From assembly GCA_050945815.1 (NCBI GenBank), contig JBMNTQ010000083.1:1-8605 (forward strand): a stretch of DNA of 8,605 nt. The letters are read 5' to 3'. Positions within the stretch are counted from its first letter, which is position 1. Each line of letters opens with the position of its first letter. The notes under the pieces were generated by a model that saw nothing but the letters and a program-made list of their open reading frames with translations, was not told where the DNA came from and ran no database searches. This stretch comes from JBMNTQ01 sp050945815 (lineage in GTDB: Bacteria; Bacillota; Clostridia; Christensenellales; JBMNTQ01). A program made the translations under genes and the position numbers. Shown piece after piece: positions 1 to 7,200 of the stretch.

Positions 1-285
1 TGGAACGAGCCGTTCATGTTGATGTCTTGAGTGTAATTTAGCATATCTACGTTTTCGGAAACAAGTCAATCTAAGATATCCGTTCGCGGGAACAAGTCTG
101 CACATCACGAGATGACAGTATTAACGTTTTCCAAATGAACGATGGCACAGGGGTTCATTTCTCCGCCTGTGTTCAATTCTGTGGTGCTTATAGTGATGTA
201 TCTGTATGGTAATAATATCAGCATTTCTTTAATACCAGGTGTACATCGTGTTTATTCGAAAGCCAGTGTCGAACATTACCAAATA
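1..285. other. Non-coding stretch downstream of kwaB
   Basis: No complete gene is convincing here. A minus-strand frame opens at ATG 42-44 (M-L-N-Y-T-Q-D-I-N-M-N-G-S-F) and runs off the left edge. It has no clear ribosome binding site and is too short to assign. A perfect 8-bp inverted repeat, AAATGAAC (133-140) with GTTCATTT (153-160), has a 12-nt loop. It lacks a T-run on either side, so I do not call it a terminator for kwaB. No tRNA or other structured RNA was recognised. The left 100 bp holds a possible promoter and operator pair, listed separately. Confidence 0.5.
40..98 (-). promoter_or_regulatory. Candidate leftward promoter with two dyad operators
   Basis: Read on the minus strand, TTGACT (plus positions 64-69) and TATGCT (40-45) are separated by 18 nt, a fair sigma-A-like promoter. 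Two similar imperfect palindromes lie around it: GTTTTCGGAAAC (51-62, inside the spacer) and GTTCGCGGGAAC (82-93, upstream of the -35). Their centres are 31 bp apart, about three helical turns. The wider repeat unit CGTTnnCGGnAACAAGTC occurs at 50-67 and 81-98 with 15 of 18 positions identical. This layout resembles repressor binding at a promoter, but the controlled gene lies outside the window and no regulator is visible. Confidence 0.3.
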
Positions 286-1170
286 TCATTGCATCTTACG
301 CTTTGAGTTTGTGATGTAGGTATCTTCTGAAAAAACACCTTTGTACACTTCTTCATCCAAGAAACCTAGAAGCTCCTTAAGTTTTTTCTTGTCTGCAGGT
401 ATGACTATCTTTTCGTTTTCAACGGTGATTTCTAAACCGCAGTCTTGCGCCAACTTTCTTATTTCTGACGCTTTGTTGTTTTGAAGAACGCCTGAGTCAT
501 TTATTACTGCAATTTTTCGGCGTATCCAAGTATCTGCCATTGACTGAAACTGATCTTTGTCAGCAATGCTCAATAACTCTAATTTACTAAAGCTTTGAAC
601 TTCGGCATCGGTTGCAGAGCGATAATGCTCACTCAAGTCAAATATCTGGCGCGCATAATAATATGACGAAAATCGCAGCTCATTTCGAACAAACACACAG
701 TCAATAGTATCAGTAACCCCAATCCCCCAACGGTTTTCTCGCTTGAATGTATTTTCTTCAAAGAAAAGCCTGAACTTTTTTGTTGATAGATATTGCTCCT
801 TACGAAACCTTTGAAACGAAACCGTAAAAATTTCGGTATTGTCAGCTTCTGTTCTCTCACCTACAAAGATGGCTCTAATGTCCGGCTCTACGTCTTTATT
901 GTATGAAAAAGTCTGTAATCCAAGTGGATCTCTAATGGCATCCGTTATAGTCTCTGGTAAGTGAAAGTTACAAATGGATAATCCTTCATCCTCATTCGGT
1001 TTATAGCTGGCGTTAAAAGCGACAATTTGTTTACTAGACAACAATGGTCCGGCAGCCCTAGCAAAGCTACTGCAAATCTCCGACTGAGTTGTCTTGTCCA
1101 CTTCTAACAACTGAACTGGATTCTCGTTCTCATTGTTCAATAGAACCATAACCGAACTGTTACCGAACAT
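286..1170 (-). CDS. kwaB: Kiwa anti-phage protein KwaB (DUF4868)
   Basis: This 294-residue soluble protein has no signal peptide or membrane segment. Family recognition rests on the DUF4868-like C-terminal half (about residues 112-292). It contains a DTIDCVFV-type strand near 154-161, an F-S-S-Y...R-Q-I-F-D-L segment at 167-179 followed by H-Y-R-x-A-T, and the closing motif E-D-T-Y-I-T-N-S-K-R-K at 282-292, which is typical of DUF4868. E. coli KwaB is about 315 residues, so the length fits. In Kiwa, KwaB is the cytoplasmic, DNA-associated partner of the membrane protein KwaA and acts against phage DNA (known from the family, not seen here). The ATG directly follows the kwaA stop codon (TAA-ATG), with AAGGGGGA inside the end of kwaA as ribosome binding site, so translation is probably coupled. 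The assignment comes from motif memory plus the neighbouring gene; other DUF4868 proteins outside Kiwa exist. Confidence 0.82.
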   Translation of the reverse strand: MFGNSSVMVLLNNENENPVQLLEVDKTTQSEICSSFARAAGPLLSSKQIVAFNASYKPNEDEGLSICNFHLPETITDAIRDPLGLQTFSYNKDVEPDIRAIFVGERTEADNTEIFTVSFQRFRKEQYLSTKKFRLFFEENTFKRENRWGIGVTDTIDCVFVRNELRFSSYYYARQIFDLSEHYRSATDAEVQSFSKLELLSIADKDQFQSMADTWIRRKIAVINDSGVLQNNKASEIRKLAQDCGLEITVENEKIVIPADKKKLKELLGFLDEEVYKGVFSEDTYITNSKRKMQ

Positions 1171-1707
1171 TTATTTTTCCCCCTTTGTATCTATAAGTAG
1201 CTTTTCAAAGACTCTCATTACCGTTTTGACATCGGCTTTATTTCGAATTCGTCGTCGTTTTGAAATAAGAATATAATCTCCTACCCCGGTGCTTTCAGTT
1301 TCTATTTCGTAAAAATGATAGCCAACAAAAAACAAGAGCATGTTCGGCAACGCAATAACTGCTGGAATAAAAACTAAAAAAAGCATAAGTACGACAACTA
1401 TAAGCGAAACAATATGGTAATCTGACATAACCATATATGCGAACGGCAAAATATAGGCAATCACATATGCTATTAACCATGAGTCCTTTGAAATGATCTT
1501 TGACACATTGATAATTTTTATCGAGCAGTTATTCTTCCCGTGAGAAAAGCAAAGAGCAAACAACACCGTCACTGCTGTACCTGCGACGACCAAGATGACC
1601 GGGATACACCAAGTCATAAATTCAAGATACCAAGCCAAAGCTGTCATAATCGCGAGAGGAACAGCATTCGCAAGGTTATAAACCGCTCGTTGAAATCCAT
1701 TGGCCAC
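1171..1707 (-). CDS. kwaA: Kiwa membrane protein KwaA
   Basis: This 178-residue protein is mostly hydrophobic. Transmembrane segments are likely near residues 8-28, 32-54, 77-94 and 98-128, the last one long. A Y-I-L-P-F motif sits at 85-89, P-N-M-L-L-F-F-V-G-Y at 121-130, and a basic cytoplasmic tail follows with Y-I-L-I-S-K-R-R-R at 145-153. Size, four helices and position directly before a DUF4868 gene match KwaA of Kiwa, whose membrane subunit is reported to sense phage-caused membrane changes and to assemble with KwaB. The start is GTG at 1705-1707, preceded by AAGGAG with 9-nt spacing; the nearby ATG at 1698-1700 is out of frame. The catalase remnant frame ends only 4 nt upstream, and its last codons supply this Shine-Dalgarno. 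Promoter space belonging to the gene itself is almost absent, so transcription must start inside the catalase remnant or further upstream. Confidence 0.8.
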   Translation of the reverse strand: MANGFQRAVYNLANAVPLAIMTALAWYLEFMTWCIPVILVVAGTAVTVLFALCFSHGKNNCSIKIINVSKIISKDSWLIAYVIAYILPFAYMVMSDYHIVSLIVVVLMLFLVFIPAVIALPNMLLFFVGYHFYEIETESTGVGDYILISKRRRIRNKADVKTVMRVFEKLLIDTKGEK

Positions 1708-1711
1708 AGCT

Positions 1712-2760
1712 TTATACTCCTTCTATTAGATAGCTTCGTTCAAAGCCATCAAAGCTTGTTATCATTCCAAGCTTATCGCTTATGATGGCCGCTTGTACGC
1801 CTTCTGCCTGTAGAGCTTTTATAACCATATCTACCTGATTATAATCAAATCCCTCGGCAATAATAGCCGCAACTTTCCTTGTTCGAGCTGTTTTTATTGT
1901 GTTTTCCTGACTAAGGGCAGGCGATGCTTTGGTAATCGTCGAGCCGCCCGAGGTTGGAGGGGTGGCACCAATTTTGCAAGCGATTGCCTTTGCCAGCTCC
2001 AAGTCTACATTCACAAACATATCAACCACTCGTTGCTTAATGCATTTGTCCTTCACTCTGCCTACCTCAAAGGCAAATGCATTGATTATATGCAGCCTCT
2101 CGGGCGGGCTCATGCTATTCCAGAAGAGAGTCGCCTGGGAGAAGTGGTCGTTAAAACTCTCGCTCCGGGCGCGAATTTTTTTACCATCAATCCTTTCTTG
2201 ATAGTGGACATAGCCCCCATTTTCCTCGCCAACTGGATAAGGAGAGTTGTTCGCCATGGCATTGCGATGGTGTGCAACATTGCCTACGTTGATGGTTTGA
2301 TGTCCATAGCCATCACGTTGGTTATTGTGAAATGGACAAACCGGACGGTTTATGGGAATCTCATGGAAGTTTGGTCCACCAAGTCGAATCAGCTGGGTAT
2401 CGAGGTAGGAGAATAGTCGGCCCTGCAAAAGAGGATCATTTGAAAAATCGATTCCTGGCACCACATTCCCCGGATGAAAAGCTACCTGCTCTGTTTCTGT
2501 AAAGAAGTTGTCAACATTGCGATTCAAAGCCATTTTTCCAATGATTCGAACTGGCACATCTTCTTCCGGCCAGAGTTTTGTCGGGTCAAGAATATCAAAG
2601 CCAAAGGAAAATTCATCCTTCTCCTCAAGAAGCTGTACACCTAACTCAAACTCCGGGTAGTTGCCCATTTCTATATTGTCCCATAAATCACGGCGGTTAA
2701 AATCCGGATCTTCTCCACCGATTTTTGCAGCTTCGGCCTGTTCGAGAGAATGCACACCCA
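1712..2760 (-). pseudogene. Catalase (KatE-like, large subunit) fragment, both ends lost
   Basis: The frame encodes the central and late part of a clade-2 heme catalase. Visible landmarks, counted from GTG 2755, are D-P-D-F-N-R-R-D-L-W at 16-25, F-H-P-G-N-V-V-P-G at 93-101, R-L-F-S-Y at 113-117 (Arg and the proximal heme-ligand Tyr, as in RxxxY of E. coli HPII), and L-G-G-P-N-F-H-E-I-P-I-N-R-P at 125-138. The start of the flavodoxin/DJ-1-like C-domain follows at about 291-337. Roughly the first 290-300 residues by HPII numbering are missing, including the distal His and Asn, so the product cannot be an active catalase. On the 5' side, homology (G-V-H-S-L) stops where the IS begins. On the 3' side it stops after the equivalent of D-D-G, followed by about ten unrelated residues and TAA. 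There is no internal stop or frameshift, so the damage may be fairly recent. GTG 2755 has no convincing ribosome binding site. Confidence 0.9.
1717..1722 (-). promoter_or_regulatory. Ribosome binding site of kwaA
   Basis: The minus strand reads AAGGAG here, 9 nt before the GTG at 1707. It fixes the GTG as start. It lies in the last codons (Glu-Gly-Val) of the catalase remnant frame, which stops at 1712-1714. Confidence 0.75.
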
Positions 2761-2788
2761 GAGGGTGTCCCGAGCTCCGTAGAATTTG
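2761..2788 (+). repeat. IS left terminal inverted repeat
   Basis: It starts GAGGGTGTCCCGAGC. It matches the reverse complement of 4163-4190 (starting GAGCCTGTCCCAACC) at 20 of 28 ungapped positions, including TGTCCC and GAATT blocks. The outer edge coincides with the end of catalase homology. Confidence 0.72.
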
Positions 2789-2792
2789 AAAG

Positions 2793-2821
2793 GCGACAGC
2801 GCCGAGAAGGTCTGATATACT
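2793..2821 (+). promoter_or_regulatory. Probable transposase promoter
   Basis: GCGACA (2793-2798, 4 of 6 to the -35 consensus), a 17-nt spacer and TATACT (2816-2821, 5 of 6) with an extended -10 TG at 2813-2814. It lies just inside the left inverted repeat. The transposase RBS AAGGAG is at 2855-2860. Confidence 0.5.
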
Positions 2822-2869
2822 TGAGTTGCAAGAACAAGAAATCAGACGATCAAGAAGGAGCTGTCACCG

Positions 2870-4146
2870 ATGAAAGGATACCAGAAAAAGCAGGGGTCGG
2901 TCAAGGGGAGCATCGAGGTATTGGACGCGGAAGTGCTCATGGCGCTGGCGAGCGAAGGGCTATTGGCGCTGTCTTTGCAGGTCGGGCTTGAGGTATTGCG
3001 CCAGATGCTGGATGCAGATGTCGAGGCGCTGGCCGGAGCCAAGGGAACGCACAACCCGGGTCGGAGTGCATACCGGCATGGAACGGAATCGACGCGGGTA
3101 GTCATGGGCGGTCAGAAGGTAAGCACACAGCGCCCGCGGGTTCGGAGCAAGGATGGCGCGGAGCTTCCATTGCCGACGCTGGACCTGTTTCAGAAAGAGG
3201 ATCCGTTGAACCGCGCGCTGCTCTCCCGGCTGCTGAGCGGCGTAAGCACGCGGAAATATGCGCGCACCGTGGATGAGCCAACTGAAGACGCGTCGTGCGT
3301 GAGCAAGAGCGAGGTCAGCCGCCGGTTTGCCAAGGCGATGGAAGAGCGGATGGACGAATTCTTTAAGCGCCGGATCGAGGGCAGCTATCCCATTCTCATG
3401 ATGGACGGGCTGGCACTGGGGAAGATGACGATCGTGGCGGCAATGGGGATCGATTGGGAAGGCAGGAAGCGAATTCTTGGTCTGATCGAAGGCGGTTCAG
3501 AGAACAACGAGGTCGTGAAGGCACTCCTGGCCGATCTGATTGAGCGAGGTCTCGATCCCTCTGAACCCCGGTTGTATGTACTGGACGGAGGGAAAGCGCT
3601 CCACAAGGCGGTCAAGGGCACGTTCGGAAAGAAGGCCGTCATCCAGCGGTGCCTGGTGCATAAGAAGCGCAACGTGCTCTCGCACTTGCCGAAGTCTGAA
3701 CAAGTGCGGGTTTCCGTCGCCCTGACAATGGCGTACCGGGAGTTTGATTACGCGAAGGCCAAGACGGCACTGGAACTGCTGCTGAAGGATCTTTCGTACC
3801 GATACCCGAAAGCCGCAGACAGTTTGCGGGAAGGTCTTGAGGAAACGCTGACTGTTCACCGTCTCAGACTGCCCGGGCTTCTCAGGCAGACGCTTAACTC
3901 CACCAACGCGATGGAATCGGCCAATTCCGGGTGCATGGGCGTCATTCGCCGGGTGTGCAACTTCAAAGATGGCGCGACGACGCTGCGCTATGCTGCCGCT
4001 GGGTTCTCGAAGCGGAACGCGGATTCCGCAGAATCAAGGGCTACAGGCAAATTCCGATCCTGCAATCCGCTCTTGCCGGGTTGACAGAAACGGGTGATTG
4101 GGCTAAACTGGAAACTGCGCAGACAAGCGTTTCAGAGACTTTTTGA
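2870..4146 (+). pseudogene. IS256-family transposase, frameshifted near the C-terminus
   Basis: This DDE transposase (Transposase_mut family) would catalyse movement of the surrounding IS. Start ATG 2870 has AAGGAG 9 nt upstream. Catalytic residues are Asp179 (L-M-M-D-G), Asp239 (Y-V-L-D-G) and Glu349 (N-A-M-E-S). The conserved Q-R-C-L-V-H-K-K-R-N-V at 259-269 has Cys261 and His264. The first frame runs to a stop at 4082-4084 (404 residues), but its last 26 or so residues are unlike the family. The expected ending, L-E-A-E-R-G-F-R-R-I-K-G-Y-R, is in the next frame and stops at 4144-4146. Adding one G to the GGG run near 4010-4012 joins the two as A-A-A-G-V-L-E-A-E and gives about 425 residues, a usual length. 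The lesion could be a real inactivating deletion, a sequencing error or, less likely, programmed frameshifting. The catalytic core is intact. Confidence 0.88.
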
Positions 4147-4162
4147 CGCTCTCGTTCTTTAC

Positions 4163-4190
4163 CGAATTCCATGACGGTTGGGACAGGCTC
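4163..4190 (-). repeat. IS right terminal inverted repeat
   Basis: Read on the minus strand it begins GAGCCTGTCCC and pairs with the left end. A second near-copy of the tip, GGAACAGGCTC, sits just outside at 4196-4206, so a boundary 16 bp further right cannot be fully excluded. Confidence 0.68.
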
Positions 4191-4282
4191 GCTTTGGAAC
4201 AGGCTCTCAAATGGGACGGTATCAATTTATATTATCATCAGCCATGGTCACGTGCCGGCAGACCGACAGAAAGGAAATGAAA
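4191..4282 (+). other. IS flank: possible remnant of an unknown coding sequence
   Basis: Between the IS and the LRR-protein gene, one frame reads A-L-E-Q-A-L-K-W-D-G-I-N-L-Y-Y-H-Q-P-W-S and on to a TGA at 4278-4280. It looks protein-like, but I cannot assign a family and it may be chance. If real, it is the 3' end of a gene cut by the IS. A TATTAT (-10-like) lies at 4230-4235, but I find no good -35 for it, so the promoter of the downstream gene is not clear. Confidence 0.25.
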
Positions 4283-7200
4283 ATGAAAAAAATCGTTGCG
4301 CTATTTTTGATTCTCCTTATGTTACCGCTTGCTCATATCGCCTTTGCCGATGATGCGCAAGAGTACACCTATAATTATGATTGGCTTTACGTAACCGGAT
4401 ACAAAGGCGCGGGTGGTGATATCATTTTGCCCGCCACCATGGCAAGTCCCAAAAAACCCGAAAATGAATATAGGGCGCTTGCTGTGGCGCAAGGCGCTTT
4501 TAAAGATAATCAAAGCCTGACAGGCGTTACCATTCCCGAAAATTATCAAGCCATACATGAGGACGCTTTTTCAAATTGCAAAAATTTAGAGCAGCTCAAC
4601 TTACCCGATGGATTAGTCATTATTGATGACAGAGCCTTTTTGGGATGCTCCTCGCTGATAGAGATCACTTTGCCTGTAGGCATCAGTTTTATCGGCAACA
4701 GCGCATTTGGTGAAACGACCAATCTGAAAGCCGTACACTTTAGGGGCCCCGCACCGCGCATGGAAAAAAACGCGTTCGGTGAAGGCACCGCTCATTTAAC
4801 GTTTTATGTGCCTGACGATCAGATTGACGCATATCAGACAGAGCTTGCGTATGCTATGGGAAATGACACGGCAGTAAACATTGTGTCTTCCGGACAAAAT
4901 GTGCAGCTTTTTGATCACAGCACCATTTTGGGGCAAGGGCTTCTTTTGAGCACGGCGGATATTTCCCCTGAACAAATGTTTGATTTTGACGCCAAGAGCG
5001 GGACTGTTAAAAGCTACAAAGGGTTTTGCACACGTGTTGATATCCCTGCAAGTATTGACGGCGTGCCTGTGACAGCTATTGGCTATAGGGCCTTTAGGGA
5101 AAACGGTTATCTTTCCTATGTAACTTTCCCGCAAGGTGTGACCCTCATTGGCCAAGCGGCCTTCGAAAACGTTAAGCGTCTTTACTGGGCCGAGCTGCCT
5201 GAAACCGTAACCCAAATCGGGGAAGGGGCCTTCTACGGTTACGCTGGCGAACGCCTTGCACTCAATGAAGGGCTTGAGAGCATTGATAATCGAGCCTTTG
5301 GTTTTACGGCCAAGCGCCTGACGGACGTACGTTTTCCCAACACACTTCTTACCATCGGAGATGAAGCTTTTTTTAGCAGCGGTATACGCCATCTTCAATT
5401 GAATGAAGGGCTGGTGTCTATAGGCGCCAAGGCTTTTGCCTCCAGTCCGCTTGAGGATACGCTGACATTGCCCCAAAGCCTTGAATCTATCGGTGAAATG
5501 GCCTTTTCGGGAACTGATATTGCCAAGGCAGTGCTCCCCATGAATCTTCATAAAGTCGGCGATAAAGCCTTTTCCAATTGCAAGAAATTGAAAAAACTTG
5601 TCTTGACAGGCTACACGCTACCGGAGTTTGGAACGAAAGTTTTTGAAAACATCACTGCTTTTTCAGGCAAAGGCTATGGCGAACAGCTTGGTGCCAAAGT
5701 CACGCTGCCTGCAGATGCCACACAGGAACAGATTGATACGGTGCAAATTGCCTTTGAGGGGATGGGGCTCAAGGTCAATGCGCAGTTAGCCGAGGCTCAA
5801 GGCATGGCCGCCTTAGAAAAGGGTACCTATGAGGTGGGATTCTATAAAGAATATCGGTTGCTGGCGAATTATACGGGTGATGCAAGCGATATCATCGCAC
5901 CTGAAAAATACGGTGATTTCTACTTAGATGGCGTTAATGCAAAAACTTTTAAAGACAATCAGAACCTCACATCTTTTGCTGTATCACATAACGGAAAATA
6001 TGTGTACATCGGTGAAGAAGCCTTCTCGGGCAGCAGCCTTGAAACCATAGATCTATATAACTCCGTACACACTATTGACGACGGTGCTTTTGAAAACACC
6101 CAATTAACCAAGGCAGACTTAAGCCATGTGACCCATATTGGCGCAAGGGCTTTTAAGAACACGCCGCTAAAGGAAGTAGTACTAGGTGACGAAGTCACAT
6201 TTATCGGAGATAACGCCTTTGCAGACACGGCGCTTGAATCTTTTGTTATCCCCGCTAATGCGCAAATGAATGCAAGCGCGCTTTCAGGGATTCCCCTCGA
6301 AAATATCCGCATCAGCGATAATGCAACCGATGAACAAATAGCGCATTGGAGCGAACTGCTTGGATTTCCTTGGTATAATCCTCTGGTGCGTGCAGGCGAG
6401 GAAAGTGTCTATCTTTCCATGCCCTATACCGGCAATGAAAGCGATTTTGTCATTGACCCGCAAACTGGCGTACTTACCGCCTACGTAGGCAATGATGTGG
6501 ATGTAGTCATTCCGCGCAGCATCGACGGCGTCACAGTTCGAACCATCGGTTACAGCGCTTTTGATTTAGCCCGCGACTATACAGATTCCGGGTTCATAGG
6601 GGATATCCCCGAAACCTGGTTGCCATTAAGAAGCGTTATCATTCCGGAAACGGTTACCGCTATTGAGGATGGCGCCTTTGCCTATTGCCAGCAGCTTGAA
6701 ACGGTTATCAGCTATGCCCCTCTTTTAAGCACCGGCCGGCAGACCTTTCAGTATTGCCGCAACCTTAAAGACGTAGTGTTTGTCAATGCCATTCAAATGC
6801 TTGATAACTATGTGTTTGAAGGCTGTGAGGCACTCAAGAACGTATACTATCGCGGCACGCTTGATGCCATCGGCGAAAATACATTTGCTTTTAGCGGTAT
6901 AGAGCGTTTTATTGCTGACGCAAAGGTTATTAAAGACTCTGCATTCCGAAATTGCGAAAGCCTCACAGATATCCACATCCGCAATAGTGTTGATCAAATG
7001 GAGATGAACGTCTTTTACGGCTGCTCTCTCCTGATCAATATTTGCATGGAAGTGACGGATGCCACCGTATTCAGCAGCGGCGACACCTTTTCAGGTGAAT
7101 GCGCAGAAGGTGCTGTGCTGATACTTCCCCTAAATATCTCGGATGATCAAGCTGAAGAAATCTACGATAAATGGTCCACCTTCAATCTGGGCCCGATTGC

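Larger units (their letters stand above)
2761..4190 (+). mobile_element. IS256-family insertion sequence
   Basis: A 1430-bp element is bounded by 28-bp imperfect inverted repeats (20 of 28 identical) and carries one transposase gene with its own promoter and RBS. The family follows from the Transposase_mut (DDE) protein. IS256 elements normally leave 8-9-bp target duplications. Here 2752-2760 (GCACACCCA) and 4191-4199 (GCTTTGGAA) do not match, so the element probably took part in a deletion or recombination after insertion. Its composition is visibly GC-richer than the kwaAB region. The left end truncates the catalase gene. Confidence 0.88.

Noticed and set aside
133..160. AAATGAAC / GTTCATTT hairpin as the kwaAB terminator
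   Set aside because: It is AT-rich, has a 12-nt loop and no T-run on either strand.
1725..1752. kwaA promoter TTGATG-16-TCTAAT on the minus strand
   Set aside because: It matches 4 of 6 at each box, and transcription would begin within the Shine-Dalgarno, leaving no leader for ribosome binding.
1752..1774. AAGCTTG / CAAGCTT inverted repeat as a terminator or recombination site
   Set aside because: It lies in catalase coding sequence and is explained by conserved codons; no T-run.
3497..3859. Minus-strand open frames within the transposase gene
   Set aside because: They arise from the GC-rich codon pattern of the transposase on the other strand; no motifs.
4240..4265. Cluster of short palindromes (CCATGG, CACGTG, GCCGGC) before the LRR gene
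   Set aside because: Six-base palindromes are common by chance and have no consistent spacing to a promoter.
4178..4282. Upstream in-frame ATG start (4178) for the LRR protein
   Set aside because: It lies inside the IS right inverted repeat and has no RBS. ATG 4283 has an RBS and opens a proper signal peptide.
4796..5551. Long open frame on the minus strand inside the LRR-protein gene
   Set aside because: It is antisense to clear repeated LRR coding sequence, its composition is unlike a real protein, and it has no family signature or RBS support.
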